Shown piece by piece: positions 18,748 through 28,771 of a stretch of DNA of 64,000 bases; position 1 is the stretch's first letter; each line of letters opens with the position of its first letter. The stretch spans positions 1-64,000 of the forward strand of contig JAKAGT010000002.1 of NCBI GenBank assembly GCA_021825585.1, read 5' to 3'. The stretch is from Bacteroidota bacterium. GTDB taxonomy: Bacteria; Bacteroidota; Ignavibacteria; Kryptoniales; JAKASW01. Made by a program: the position numbers and the translations under genes. The notes below the pieces were generated by a model. It searched no databases. It worked only from the letters and a program-made list of their open reading frames with translations, and had not been told where the DNA came from.

Positions 18748-20010
18748 TTACTTTATTACTCCCATGTCCCTCTCCAACTGGGCATAGGACACGTTGTAAT
18801 CGTAAAGTGACTGAATGTAGGTTATGCGGGCACTGGCAAGAGCAACCTGAGCATCGGTGGTTTCCAGTGCGCTTCCGGTTCCGGAGTTGTACTCGCCCAC
18901 GGCAAGCCGTAATGCCTCGGTAGCCTGCTGCACCAGCTTCTTTGCCGCCTCGATCCTCTGGCTGGCTTCCTCCAAAGCGAATTCGTCCTGCTGAACATTC
19001 AGATATAATGACTGCATAACTAAATCATTAGACGCTCGCGCACTCTTAAGGTTTGCTTTTGCCTGATCTATGCCGGCGTCGAGTGCAAACCCTTCGAAGA
19101 TCGGTAGAGACAATGTGACACCTATGTTCCATCCGCTGTAGAGCGGTGTCGGTGCAAGCCCCCTCCAGTTGTATCCGCCTGAAGCGTTTATGGAAGGAAG
19201 GTCGCTTGTCCATGCAGAAGTCAACAGTGCTTTGCTCGCCTGCACTTGGGCTTCACTCTGAAGGAGCTCAGGCCGGTTCTTGATCGCGGTCGCGATTGCA
19301 GTTTGCAGGTTGACTTCGACGTGCGACACACCGAGAACATCTTTCAGGGCGAAGTTGTCGGGAAGTTTCTCGCCGATAATATTTTCCAGCTGGATGCGCG
19401 CAACCTTCACGTTATTGTTCGCCTGGATAAGGCTTACCTTAGAATTAGCGACCGTTACCTCCGCATTCACGACGTCGTACTGTGGTACGGTGCCTGCCTT
19501 GTAGAACGCCTCGGCCTGGCGGAGATGATCTTCAGCTTGCGAGACAGTTTCAGTATCGACCTCCATGACGCGGACAGCAGCCAGGTAATTGAAATATGCA
19601 ACATAAGTGTTTACTATCACGTTCTGCCTTGTAGACCTCAGACTCTGATCGGAGGCATTCACCAAATCCGATGATGCAGCAATCCTCGAGTAGGTCTTGC
19701 CGAAATCAAATATGAGTTGTTGTCCCTGGAAGCCGGCCGTGTAGCTGTTAAATTCAGCGCTTCGGACAATGTTGCCCAACAGGAACGTGCCGCCGTTTCT
19801 TGAGACCCCGGCATTTCCCGAAATCTGCGGAAACAGGGCCGACCTGGCCAGTTTCAAATCCGACTCGGACGACTCCATGCCCCCTTCGGCCACGGTAATT
19901 TGCGGATTGTGTTTCAATGCGATCTGAACACATTGTTCAAGTGTCAGCGTATCAGCCTGTCCGAACGCAACCGCAGGCACAATCATGCATAGAAGTATAT
20001 ACTTCTTCAT
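18748..20010 (-). CDS. TolC family outer-membrane efflux protein
   Basis: 420 aa, signal peptide about 1-16 (ending AVAFG), then two OEP repeats with long helical heptads typical of TolC-type trench-channel proteins (TLEQCVQIALKHNPQI at the start of the mature chain, second repeat from HVEVNLQTAIATAIKNRPEL). Slightly shorter than E. coli TolC. It opens the efflux operon, 20 bp before the adaptor gene. Confidence 0.92.
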   Translation of the reverse strand: MKKYILLCMIVPAVAFGQADTLTLEQCVQIALKHNPQITVAEGGMESSESDLKLARSALFPQISGNAGVSRNGGTFLLGNIVRSAEFNSYTAGFQGQQLIFDFGKTYSRIAASSDLVNASDQSLRSTRQNVIVNTYVAYFNYLAAVRVMEVDTETVSQAEDHLRQAEAFYKAGTVPQYDVVNAEVTVANSKVSLIQANNNVKVARIQLENIIGEKLPDNFALKDVLGVSHVEVNLQTAIATAIKNRPELLQSEAQVQASKALLTSAWTSDLPSINASGGYNWRGLAPTPLYSGWNIGVTLSLPIFEGFALDAGIDQAKANLKSARASNDLVMQSLYLNVQQDEFALEEASQRIEAAKKLVQQATEALRLAVGEYNSGTGSALETTDAQVALASARITYIQSLYDYNVSYAQLERDMGVIK

Positions 20011-20062
20011 AGTCTCCAGCGTTAATTTTGATTATAGACGGCGAATTGGAAGAGAAGTTCGA

Positions 20063-20545
20063 TTAAAGCTTATATCCGATCTTCCTCAGGAAATCGTGCC
20101 GCGCTTGTTTGTCAGAGTCAGATTCGATGCCCTTTGTCCTGATACCGTCGATGACTCCAAGAATTCCACGACCCTGATCGGTTTCTGCTATTATTACTTC
20201 AGCGGGGTTCCCCGTTGCACAGTAAATTCCCACAACCTCCGGAATATTCTTTATAGTGTTGAGAATGTTCAACGGAAATCCATCGCGCATGAAGATCACG
20301 AAAGAATGCCCAGCGGAAATGTTCACGGAATTCTTCTTCGCAATTTCCAGAAGCTCATCGTCATTTCCCGAAAACCGGACGAGCGCGGGACCCGACGACT
20401 CACAGAAGGCTATCCCGAATTTCATCTGAGGGACAGTCTGTATTATAGCCTCGTGAATGTCCTCCACTGTTTTTATGAAGTGCGACTGTCCGAGAATAAA
20501 GTTGACATCTTCGGGCTTTTCGATTCTCACCAACTTGAGATCCAT
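20063..20545 (-). CDS. adenosine-specific kinase family protein
   Basis: 160 aa, essentially all one domain of the adenosine-specific kinase family (PF04008), with recognisable segments ILGQSHFIKTVEDIHEA, FGIAFCESSGPALVRFSGND and GIYCATGNPAEVIIAET. A structural study of the family suggested adenosine binding; the physiological role is poorly known. The start has GGAGG at five bases. It lies between the aldo/keto reductase and tolC on the same strand, with no obvious link to either. Confidence 0.85.
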   Translation of the reverse strand: MDLKLVRIEKPEDVNFILGQSHFIKTVEDIHEAIIQTVPQMKFGIAFCESSGPALVRFSGNDDELLEIAKKNSVNISAGHSFVIFMRDGFPLNILNTIKNIPEVVGIYCATGNPAEVIIAETDQGRGILGVIDGIRTKGIESDSDKQARHDFLRKIGYKL

Positions 20546-20611
20546 GGCATCCTCCGTTTCTTTTCATACATCTATAAGGAACGATTAACACAGGTCGAAC
20601 GCTTCCCTGCT

Positions 20612-21571
20612 TTACCTGTAGTTCCACCGAAACATCTTCAATTCAGACAGGACCGAATCCGAAAGTTGCCTTCCGTCCGACGCCGCACAGTTGCTCTCCA
20701 CATGACCGACCCTTCTCATTCCCGGGATAACGGTCGAGACCGCGGGATGATGCAGCACATATCTTAATGCCATTTCGGTAATAGGAGTCGCCTCTCTCTC
20801 CAACAAACCGTTCAGCCGGTTTACGCGCTTCACGACCTCTCTCTTCCTCTCTGAAGTGAAATACCTGTTTCTGAAATCACCTTCAGGAAAGGTGGAGTCG
20901 GCTCTTATGGATCCCGTCAGTGAGCCTTCATCGAAAGGAACACGCACGATGACGCCCACATCGTGCTTCTGGCAAAACGGGAAGAGTTCATCTTCGGGCG
21001 ACTGGTCGAAAATATTGTATATCACCTGGAATGTATCTATCAGCCCCTTCCGTGCCGCTTCGATACCATTCTCCGGCTCATGATCATTTATCGAAATTCC
21101 CCAGAACTTCACCTTGCTCTCATCTTTCAATTTCAGGACGGCATCCCTCCACTCGTTGTCGTTCACCCATTCATCGTTCCAAACATGAAATTGCTGAATG
21201 TCGAGACAATCGACTTTCAGATTCCTCAAGCTGGCTTCGGTCGATTTGATGATGTGATCGTAAGTAAAAGCTTCGCGAAGCTGAACTCCGTGGGGTGCGG
21301 GCCATCTATTGTTCAACGGCGGAATTTTCGTGGCAACATAAATCCGTTCTTTCCTTTGCTTCAAAACGCCAGCGATCAATTCTTCACTGTGCCCCTTTCC
21401 ATATGCCAGGGCTGTATCCACGAAATTAACGCCGAGGTCGAACGCTCGATGGAGGGACCTTATGTTCTCTTCATCGGTTCCGTCGAGCCACATATTTCCA
21501 CCCATACCCCACGTTCCATACCCGATTTCGCTTACTTCGAAATTCGTTTTGCCCAGCCTTCTGTATTTCAT
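20612..21571 (-). CDS. aldo/keto reductase
   Basis: 319 aa. The ATG at 21571 is preferred over one at 21583 because GGAG lies six bases before it and it gives an ATGA overlap with the amidohydrolase stop. The catalytic tetrad is readable: Asp and Tyr in VDTALAYGKGHSEE, Lys in VATKIPP, His in QQFHVWND. The family reduces carbonyls with NADPH; the substrate is unknown. It is translationally coupled to the amidohydrolase gene. Confidence 0.9.
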   Translation of the reverse strand: MKYRRLGKTNFEVSEIGYGTWGMGGNMWLDGTDEENIRSLHRAFDLGVNFVDTALAYGKGHSEELIAGVLKQRKERIYVATKIPPLNNRWPAPHGVQLREAFTYDHIIKSTEASLRNLKVDCLDIQQFHVWNDEWVNDNEWRDAVLKLKDESKVKFWGISINDHEPENGIEAARKGLIDTFQVIYNIFDQSPEDELFPFCQKHDVGVIVRVPFDEGSLTGSIRADSTFPEGDFRNRYFTSERKREVVKRVNRLNGLLEREATPITEMALRYVLHHPAVSTVIPGMRRVGHVESNCAASDGRQLSDSVLSELKMFRWNYR

Positions 21572-23325
21572 TGTGTTCTCCATCTGGCTGCGGTCGTGTC
21601 GACGTAGACAAATTTGCCGCCTACAATCGTACCGAGAATTGTATCGTAAGGTATTTCGTCGGCGTGCGCGGTCAATAAGTTCTTCTCAAAAATAGTGAAG
21701 TCGGCAAACTTCCCGACAGTTATCGAGCCTTTCTCACTCTCCTGGAACGCACCATATGCCGGCCATACCGTAAGCGATTTGATGGCCTGGTCAATTCTCA
21801 TCCTTTGCTGCGGGAAAAAACCGCCGTTGTAATCCGAACTGTCCGCCGCCGCATCCGGAGTCAGCACGAAGTACTTTTCGGCTTCAGCGAAGTTCTGCGG
21901 GACGCCGTCAATATCCTGTCTGGTAACTGCCGCGTATATTCCCATACGCGGGTCCGGGCTATCGTCGGGAAAATCAGATCCGCCGACCACGATACTCCCC
22001 GTCTTCAGGAGCGATTGCCACGCATAAGTAGTTCGGATACGTCTGCGGCCGACACGCGATTCTATCCAGTACATGTTCGACACGCATTGAACCGGCTGCA
22101 TGGACGGGATGATGCCGAGCGCCCTGAACCGATGAATGTCGCCCGGCAACAATACATCGACTCCTTCAACTCTCAATCTCGGGTCGGACGTTTCGGCGGC
22201 TTTCAGTGCTTCCTTGTAGGCATCGAGCACCACATCGATACCGCGGTCACCATGCGCCTCCGTACAAACCTGGAACCCTGATGCAACCGAGGCCACGGTG
22301 AGATTCTCCAGGTCCTTCTCGCCAAGATACGTTTCCCCGTAGTTCCCGGGATCGTCGGAATATGCCGACACCAGCGCGGCCGAACGATTACTCAGCGGAC
22401 CGTCCATGTCCACTCTCACGGCTCGCATCGTGAAGTAACCATTCTCTCCCAGTATAGGACCCTTCTTCAAAATTGCCGGAAGCGTCGTATCATTCCCGTT
22501 ATACATCGCGTAGATGCGGATCCTGAGGCCGCCTTTGCTCGCGAGCTCCTGGTAAGCGTGCAGGACACCTGCATCTATTCCCGCGTCCTGAACTTCGGTT
22601 ATCCCGTACCGTGCACACGTATCCGCGGCGAGGGCGATAGCATTCTGCAATTCCAATTCCGATGGCGGAGGAATCTGCGACGCCACCAGGTTGATCGCGG
22701 CACCGACAAAGATTCCCGACGGCTCTCGATTCTTCCCCCTGATGATCAGCCCGCCTGCCGGACTTATTGTAGAGGTTGTTACACCCGCCAGCTCCATCAC
22801 CTTCGTGTTGACCCATACCGCCTGACCGCCCGAACTCACGAGGAAAACGTAAAAGCCCGGGACGGCTTTATCCAGAACGGCGGCCGGAGAAGAATTGATT
22901 TGCCGCAACAAACGTTCACTCCACCCGGTTCCTCTTATCCATCCGCCGGGCACTGTTCTTGACGCGGCGCTTTGTACGAGCTTGACAACGTCGTTGGCTG
23001 TCTTTGCCGATGTCAAATTCACAGTTGTGAAACTCATCCCGAGACCTACCATGTGTGCATGACCGTCTATCAGGCCGGGCAGGACGAATGCATCGTGCAA
23101 ATCGAGTGTTCTCTTCCCTTCATAGCGCGATGTGATCCACCGGTTCATTCCGACGGCAACGATCCTTCCGCCGTCGACCGCGACTGCCCCCGCATCCGGT
23201 ATTCGCGGGTCCATAGTATAGAAATGTGCATTCGTGAGGAGAAGGTTTACTTTCGTCTTTGGAAGAGAGCACGACGCAAGACTAAATGCCAGAATGATGG
23301 CAGCAAAGATTCTTAGGTTGTTCAT
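21568..23325 (-). CDS. amidohydrolase family lipoprotein (YtcJ-like)
   Basis: 585 aa. The signal peptide ends FSLASC (Cys19), indicating a lipoprotein, which is unusual for this mostly cytosolic enzyme class. The amidohydrolase-3 layout is clear: LPGLIDGHAHMVGLG with the HxH metal pair near residue 90, the TEVQDAGID and EAHGDRGID segments, GGSDFPDDSPDP, and the C-terminal ITVGKFADFTIFEKN return to the small beta domain. It likely hydrolyses an amide or related bond outside the cytoplasm (inference). First gene of a minus-strand run to 15465. Confidence 0.88.
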   Translation of the reverse strand: MNNLRIFAAIILAFSLASCSLPKTKVNLLLTNAHFYTMDPRIPDAGAVAVDGGRIVAVGMNRWITSRYEGKRTLDLHDAFVLPGLIDGHAHMVGLGMSFTTVNLTSAKTANDVVKLVQSAASRTVPGGWIRGTGWSERLLRQINSSPAAVLDKAVPGFYVFLVSSGGQAVWVNTKVMELAGVTTSTISPAGGLIIRGKNREPSGIFVGAAINLVASQIPPPSELELQNAIALAADTCARYGITEVQDAGIDAGVLHAYQELASKGGLRIRIYAMYNGNDTTLPAILKKGPILGENGYFTMRAVRVDMDGPLSNRSAALVSAYSDDPGNYGETYLGEKDLENLTVASVASGFQVCTEAHGDRGIDVVLDAYKEALKAAETSDPRLRVEGVDVLLPGDIHRFRALGIIPSMQPVQCVSNMYWIESRVGRRRIRTTYAWQSLLKTGSIVVGGSDFPDDSPDPRMGIYAAVTRQDIDGVPQNFAEAEKYFVLTPDAAADSSDYNGGFFPQQRMRIDQAIKSLTVWPAYGAFQESEKGSITVGKFADFTIFEKNLLTAHADEIPYDTILGTIVGGKFVYVDTTAARWRTQ

Positions 23326-23602
23326 ATCATTTTCACGCTAGTTACAATGAATTTACAAAATGGAACAGCAATTCACCATAACAAAGATTCCGATTGTGGA
23401 AGTCGTACCGCGATTTTATATTTTGGCGTGCTTTCGCTCGAAGGACATGACCACGCGTTCAATCTGAAGTCGTTCTACCACGGCATCGCGGCAAGCCCCC
23501 TACCGATTCGCATGAAGACGCCGGAAAGGAGCACACAGGCTGGCTGCGGTTCCAAAATCATTTCGTTCCGAAATATGACAGAAATTACTGCGGGGCTCTG
23601 CA

Positions 23603-24229
23603 ATGCGAAGTAAAATTGACAAAGGCATATACTCGGTAGCCCTGTTCGTCTCGTTCATAAGTTTTGCCTGCGGGGGGCGAACACTAGAGAATTCCGGGTT
23701 CATCGAAGTCAAGAAACTAGATCCAAGCATCCGGATTGATATCCGATATGCTACGGACAGCAACTTCACGCATCAGAAGCTGTATCCGGTGGCAAAATGC
23801 TACCTCCGCCTCGAAGCGGCGGAGAGTCTGCGCGCCGTCCAAAGAGATCTTAAGAAGATCGGGTTGGGGTTGAAGGTCCTGGATGGATATCGGCCGCTGT
23901 CGGTGCAGGAAAAAATGTGGAAGATACTTCCGGACACGAACTACGTTGCCAACCCGGCTGTCGGCTCTAGGCACAACAGGGGAACCGCAGTCGACGTTAC
24001 ACTTGTGGATAGCCTTGGACATGAGCTTCAGATGCCCACCGGCTTCGACAATTTCACCGACATGGCTCATCGTGACTACATGAATCTTCCCGAAAACGTC
24101 ATTAAGAACAGAGAACTCCTTGACCGACTCATGGAGCGACACGGGTTTGTCGGACTCAGCACGGAATGGTGGCATTTCGATTTAAAGGACTGGAAGAAAT
24201 ACCCGGTCGAGAACCTCCCCCTTAAGTAA
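23603..24229 (+). CDS. VanX/DdpX-like D-Ala-D-Ala dipeptidase
   Basis: 208 aa. Zinc ligands and catalytic residues are in place: His124 and Asp131 in GSRHNRGTAVDVTL, Glu188 and His191 in STEWWHFD, and Arg97 in DGYRP. The N-terminal hydrophobic stretch ends ISFACGG, a weak lipobox (Cys23), so the enzyme is exported and perhaps lipid-anchored. Chromosomal enzymes of this type recycle D-Ala-D-Ala from peptidoglycan; no vancomycin-resistance genes are nearby. Confidence 0.92.
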   Translation: MRSKIDKGIYSVALFVSFISFACGGRTLENSGFIEVKKLDPSIRIDIRYATDSNFTHQKLYPVAKCYLRLEAAESLRAVQRDLKKIGLGLKVLDGYRPLSVQEKMWKILPDTNYVANPAVGSRHNRGTAVDVTLVDSLGHELQMPTGFDNFTDMAHRDYMNLPENVIKNRELLDRLMERHGFVGLSTEWWHFDLKDWKKYPVENLPLK

Positions 24230-24545
24230 GATATATACTGCAACGCAGGTTGTGATTACGGGCTCCCCCATCTCCCCTCATGTTTGACTTCAGAGTTCCG
24301 ATGAAGATAGGGACTTAATAGGTTATCGGCGTCACGAACCGAGGCCGCAACACAATTCGAAAAAAGAGGATTAAACAGTGCGCTCAATGCACTAGTAATG
24401 AGAACCCCCGGGCAGCGCGAAATGGCACATGGATTTTATTGTAAGCGAAGTACTGCTAAATTGATACATGGTCACGACACGGGCTGGATACAAAGTTGAA
24501 ACCAAATATCCAAGCTTCCCACAAAACTAACCAATAGGGATTTAT
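24230..24545. other. intergenic region upstream of glutamate dehydrogenase gene
   Basis: 316 bp between two plus-strand genes with no credible ORF, repeat or terminator. It presumably carries the promoter of the dehydrogenase gene, but no convincing -35/-10 pair could be assigned. AGGGA six bases before the ATG at 24546 supports that start. Confidence 0.5.
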
Positions 24546-25967
24546 ATGAGCAACTCAATGGAAACACTGAGCTTCTTCGAAAATGTAAACCGCAATTTCG
24601 ACAGAGCTTCCCAGTTTACGAGCCACCCAAAAGGTCTGCTCGAACAAATCAAAGGTTGTAACAGTGTTTACTCATTTCAATTTCCCGTCAGGACATCGAA
24701 GGGATTCCAGGTGCTCCATGGATGGCGCGTAGAGCACAGTTATCACAAGCTGCCGGTTAAAGGCGGAATCAGGTACGCTGACAGCGTCGACGAGGATGAA
24801 GTAAAAGCATTGGCGGCATTGATGACTTACAAATGCGCTGTGGTGGATGTCCCTTTCGGCGGTGCGAAAGGAGCTATCAAAGTAAATCCGAAAGAATATG
24901 AGGTTACTGACATCGAAGTTATCACCAGGCGATACACTGCCGAGCTGATAAGGAAGAATTATATTGGACCGGGCGTCGACGTACCTGCACCTGATTACGG
25001 TTCCGGTCCGAGGGAGATGGCCTGGATCGCCGACACTTACGCCGCGTTCAATCCAGGCAAGATCGATGCGCTCGCTTGCGTGACCGGGAAACCGGTAGCA
25101 GAGGGAGGTGTTCGCGGAAGAACAGAGGCGACGGGCCGCGGCATATTCTTCGGTTTGAAGGAAGCTTGCGGCAATGCAGAAGACATGAGAATACTCGGAC
25201 TGACTCCGGGAGTATCCGGAAAGAGAGTCATCGTCCAGGGACTTGGAAATGTCGGCTATCATGCTGCAAAGTTTTGCCAGGAAGGTGGCGCTGTGGTCGT
25301 CGGACTCGCGGAGTATGAAGGTGCCATTTACAACCCGAACGGCCTCGACATAGATTCTGTCGTCAAGCACCGCAAAGAGACGGGCTCGATTTTGAAGTTT
25401 CCGGGAGCCAAGGATTATCCCAACACGCTGGAATCGCTTGAGCTGGATTGCGACATTCTAATCCCAGCCGCTCTCGAACGTCAGATCACCGAAGGGAACG
25501 CCCCGAGAATAAAGGCGAAAATAATCGCGGAGGGCGCTAACGGTCCGACGACGGCAGACGCAGAGGAGATTCTTCTGAAGAAAGGCGTGATGGTCATACC
25601 AGATATGTACCTGAACGCCGGCGGCGTGACCGTCTCGTATTTCGAGTGGCTGAAGAACCTTTCGCACGTCAGGTTCGGAAGGATGGACAAGCGATTCGAG
25701 CAATCTGCCTTCGACAAGATGCTCCACGCCCTGGAGCAGGCGACGGGCAAGACCTTCTCGGAATCGGAAAGAAATCAGATTGCCAAAGGGGCGGATGAGA
25801 TCGACCTCGTTAATTCCGGGCTCGAAGAGACCATGACGAGCGCTTATAACCAGATCAGGGAAATCTGGAAAAGCGATTCCAGAATTCCCGATTTGAGGAC
25901 AGCCGCATTCATAAGTGCAATCAACAAGGTCGCGACCGCTTATATCGAACTCGGAATTTTCCCGTAA
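24546..25967 (+). CDS. Glu/Leu/Phe/Val-type dehydrogenase, probably glutamate dehydrogenase
   Basis: 473 aa. Substrate-binding and catalytic lysines occur in [26 protein letters not shown]; the dinucleotide site is [16 protein letters not shown]. The segment [19 protein letters not shown] and the C-terminal [19 protein letters not shown] are family hallmarks. It interconverts glutamate and 2-oxoglutarate (or acts on a branched/aromatic amino acid) with NAD(P)H; glutamate is the likelier substrate at this length. Monocistronic, ending at a strong stem-loop. Confidence 0.92.
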   Translation: MSNSMETLSFFENVNRNFDRASQFTSHPKGLLEQIKGCNSVYSFQFPVRTSKGFQVLHGWRVEHSYHKLPVKGGIRYADSVDEDEVKALAALMTYKCAVVDVPFGGAKGAIKVNPKEYEVTDIEVITRRYTAELIRKNYIGPGVDVPAPDYGSGPREMAWIADTYAAFNPGKIDALACVTGKPVAEGGVRGRTEATGRGIFFGLKEACGNAEDMRILGLTPGVSGKRVIVQGLGNVGYHAAKFCQEGGAVVVGLAEYEGAIYNPNGLDIDSVVKHRKETGSILKFPGAKDYPNTLESLELDCDILIPAALERQITEGNAPRIKAKIIAEGANGPTTADAEEILLKKGVMVIPDMYLNAGGVTVSYFEWLKNLSHVRFGRMDKRFEQSAFDKMLHALEQATGKTFSESERNQIAKGADEIDLVNSGLEETMTSAYNQIREIWKSDSRIPDLRTAAFISAINKVATAYIELGIFP

Positions 25968-25995
25968 TTCCCTGTTGATGTAATTCAATTCAAGA

Positions 25996-26032
25996 AGAAG
26001 GCGTGCGACTCCGGACGGATCGCACGCCTTCT
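25996..26032 (+). terminator. stem-loop terminator after glutamate dehydrogenase gene
   Basis: A 13-bp perfect stem (AGAAGGCGTGCGA-type arm against its complement) with an 11-base loop lies 29 bp after the stop. The 3' tail (TCATTTC) is only weakly U-rich. It separates two convergent genes and could serve both. Confidence 0.65.
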
Positions 26033-26121
26033 CATTTCAATACCTGTTCCCCCGCCTCAAATATCACGGCCGACGTCCGCGTGCAACAGCGGACCGTTCG
26101 GGCCAGACTCAAATCCAGTGA

Positions 26122-27822
26122 TCAAAACGGACTTGCAAGGCGAACACCGAAGGCAGGTGATGCGGCTATGTCTGTTCTCCACGCAAGATAGATGCAGAAA
26201 GCACCGTCGCCCGTCCCGATTCCAAAACCGTAATCGGACTTGAACTGGTTCAGCTTCATCATTTGCCATCCGCTCGCCATTCCCGCAGACGGTGAAGCGT
26301 TTCCAACCTGCCCGATATCTCCAAACAAAAGAAGTGTAAATGTATTGAGTGGGAACAGATGCGAATGTTTAAAAAGCATCGGGTTGAATATGAACTCGTA
26401 ATTGAAGAGGAGCATTCGGTTTCCGGTGAACTCTTTGTAAGGGAAAGCATTGAGCGTATTGAAACCGCCTATCTGGTAAGAGCGCTGGAGCGGAAGGACG
26501 CCGTTTGCAGTTCCGCCGACGAGTCTCATGTTTAACTGCAAGCCTCTGAACAGCGGCTGGTACCGGACGGCGTTCAGTGAGAGCATCCGGAAATCGTAAT
26601 CCCCGCCAACAGTTGCTTCGCCTCTCAACCCCGCGATCCAGCCTTGTTTGCGGTCTCTGCCGCCGGTGTAGTACCTGTGTTCAAGATTGACGACTATGCT
26701 TCTCATCCAACCGGGGTCGATGGGAGGATTGGGACGAAATATCTTGTGTCCGCCGAAGATCGACCAGTTCGTCCGCTGCGCCAGTGACGAGTACTTGTCG
26801 ACGTCGTAGCTAAGGACTATTCTCGAATTCATCTGGTAATATTGGGCAACATGGAACGACACACCTTCGCGCGAGTAATAATCCATGTAATCCTCTTTCG
26901 CAAGAATCGCGAAAAATGAATTCTCCTTGGGATCGATAAGCCAGTAGTCTTTGGAATCCGTCAGCGAATGCCCTTCCACGCCAACCTCGAACCTGTTCTC
27001 GTTTCCGAACCACTTGTCGAGTCCCAGCTCGTATCTCCATCTGTGAAGCGCGAATGCATATCCCAAAAAGCCGTACGGCGAAAAGCTCTCCGCACCGCTC
27101 CAGTAGTAGTCTTTGTTTTGTCCGAGACCGAGGAAGAGCCCGTCCACTCTGTTATAGTTCGCGGCAACCCTCTCGAAGACAAAACTTGGTCTATGCCAGA
27201 TACCGGGATGATCGGTTATCCGCAAACCCCGGACAAATTCGCCTCTCTTTTCAAGTTCTCCGCCGCCCCGTTCAATCACGTTTCCACCGATCGTCGCTTC
27301 ATTGCTGACATGTGCCTTACCGTTCACGACAACGACGTCGCCGCCTATGTTCGCACTTCCTCTCACGTAAGCGTTCCCGTTTACAACTACAAGGCTTCCG
27401 TCGATTGTGCCGGAGATAAACGCGTCGCCGTTCAACACCTTTACGCCGGTCTTAACAACGCCATCACTCCCCAGTGTGTAATCGCCGTTGTAAACGACTG
27501 CGTCCTCGATATCGTAGACATGTGCCGCCTCGTTCGCCAGCTGAGCGGCCTTTTCGGATGTCTCCTTGATTTCTTCTCCGATCCTCTCCAGCGTCTCCGA
27601 CAACTTCTCTAGCTCTTCCTGATCCGATTCGGTAAACTCTTGCGTAGAATCCGTGCGGGCCTTGAAAAGCCGGTAGGCATTTTCAAACTTGTCCAACTCT
27701 GATTTCAGTGAGTCGACCACCCCCCTGCGGTAGACTCCAGTCGAATCGTATGTCTGGGCAGCCGTAAAAGATGGGAAAAGGAAAAGAAGACAAACCAAGC
27801 AGAATTGTAGCAGCCATTTCAT
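26122..27822 (-). CDS. bactofilin-like beta-helix fused to Omp85-type outer-membrane barrel
   Basis: 566 aa from the ATG at 27822, supported by AAGGAG eight bases upstream. A signal peptide ends FTAAQ. Then come a coiled-coil (about 35-90), a stack of short hydrophobic repeats like the polymer-forming bactofilin fold (about 100-190: VLNGDAFISGTIDG, VVVNGNAYVRGSANIGG, VVVNGKAHVSNEATIGG), and a C-terminal barrel of about 370 residues with the Omp85-type signature YQIGGFNTLNAFPYKEF followed by NRMLLFNYEFIF. It ends RLASPF, a typical barrel C-terminus. The combination suggests a periplasmic beta-helix plug or scaffold on an outer-membrane barrel. Function unknown; same strand as mqnA, 60 bp upstream. 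Confidence 0.75.
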   Translation of the reverse strand: MKWLLQFCLVCLLFLFPSFTAAQTYDSTGVYRRGVVDSLKSELDKFENAYRLFKARTDSTQEFTESDQEELEKLSETLERIGEEIKETSEKAAQLANEAAHVYDIEDAVVYNGDYTLGSDGVVKTGVKVLNGDAFISGTIDGSLVVVNGNAYVRGSANIGGDVVVVNGKAHVSNEATIGGNVIERGGGELEKRGEFVRGLRITDHPGIWHRPSFVFERVAANYNRVDGLFLGLGQNKDYYWSGAESFSPYGFLGYAFALHRWRYELGLDKWFGNENRFEVGVEGHSLTDSKDYWLIDPKENSFFAILAKEDYMDYYSREGVSFHVAQYYQMNSRIVLSYDVDKYSSLAQRTNWSIFGGHKIFRPNPPIDPGWMRSIVVNLEHRYYTGGRDRKQGWIAGLRGEATVGGDYDFRMLSLNAVRYQPLFRGLQLNMRLVGGTANGVLPLQRSYQIGGFNTLNAFPYKEFTGNRMLLFNYEFIFNPMLFKHSHLFPLNTFTLLLFGDIGQVGNASPSAGMASGWQMMKLNQFKSDYGFGIGTGDGAFCIYLAWRTDIAASPAFGVRLASPF

Positions 27823-27882
27823 TTTACAAACTCCTTTCACGTAGAAATCTACGATTTCGAAGGAATTTGTTACACTAGCGTA

Positions 27883-28740
27883 TCAGCGGGAAGGAGCTTC
27901 TTCAGCAGCGGCTTCGAGCGGGTAGAAATTGAGAGAGGGGAGATATTCAAGGGCACCGTGATAATACGCAAGTTCGAAATACTGTCTCATGCCCGCGATT
28001 TCCTCGTCACCCAGATTGAATTGGATATTCTCCGTGAGGTATGATTTGACGAGTTTGAAGTCTGCCCCATACTCGGCAGCGGCGTCCCGGCAAACCTCGT
28101 CTATGTTATCAAGTCCGAGGTTCTTGGAATATATGATCGCTTGAGTGTCGTCGAGTGTGAGTGCGTCCTGCCCCCCCGCCCAGACTGCGAACACAAAAGG
28201 AAGGCCCGTCATGTCGTGCCACTCCTCGGCAAGATCAAGGTAGTTCTTTCCCGCCGACTCTGTCTTGAACAACGCCGAGTCTCCAATCACCAGTGCCGCA
28301 TCGGCCGACGCAAGCATTTTCTGGACATCAGGCATCGCAGCAACGAATTCCGGTTTGACTTCAAACTTCTCCGCTAGAATAATTTTCGTAAGAACAACGG
28401 AAGTCATCGAACTTATATCGACGGCAACGGTTCGAATCCGCTTCAGATCTTTGTTGAAGTATAGCCGTATACTGTTCACTTCGGTGTGGGCGATAATCCC
28501 ACAATCCGGGACTATCTTGAGAGTAGGACTGTTCTTTGCGTATGCAATGCTCGGTATGAGCGCGGCGTCGAGTCTGCCCGCATTTAACTCGACGGCCAGA
28601 GACGACGGAATCGCCTTGATCAGTTCAAAATTGTGCGGGAATAAATTCTTTTCTAATCCGTAAATAAGCGGCTTTGTGTTCAGGAAACTTACCGCACCCA
28701 GCTTTTTTTTTCTCCCGGAAGGGTTCTTCACACCGTCCAT
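27883..28740 (-). CDS. mqnA: chorismate dehydratase, menaquinone (futalosine) pathway
   Basis: 285 aa from the ATG at 28740 (AAGGA six bases upstream); an extended TTG-started ORF to 28779 would overlap mqnE. The N-terminal LGAVSFLNTKPLIYGLE is the MqnA signature, and the protein has the periplasmic-binding-protein-like fold of the MqnA/MqnD family, including VAVDISSMTSVVLTKIIL and MTGLPFVFAVWAG. MqnA makes 3-enolpyruvylbenzoate from chorismate, the first step of the futalosine route. It follows mqnE, the second enzyme, on the same strand. Confidence 0.9.
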   Translation of the reverse strand: MDGVKNPSGRKKKLGAVSFLNTKPLIYGLEKNLFPHNFELIKAIPSSLAVELNAGRLDAALIPSIAYAKNSPTLKIVPDCGIIAHTEVNSIRLYFNKDLKRIRTVAVDISSMTSVVLTKIILAEKFEVKPEFVAAMPDVQKMLASADAALVIGDSALFKTESAGKNYLDLAEEWHDMTGLPFVFAVWAGGQDALTLDDTQAIIYSKNLGLDNIDEVCRDAAAEYGADFKLVKSYLTENIQFNLGDEEIAGMRQYFELAYYHGALEYLPSLNFYPLEAAAEEAPSR

Positions 28741-28771
28741 CTTTGATCCTTTGCTGATGCTTAGATGTTTG

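Noticed and set aside
23347-23613. 88-codon frame upstream of the VanX-like gene
   Set aside because: No ribosome site, no similarity, low-complexity character, and it overlaps the start of the real gene.
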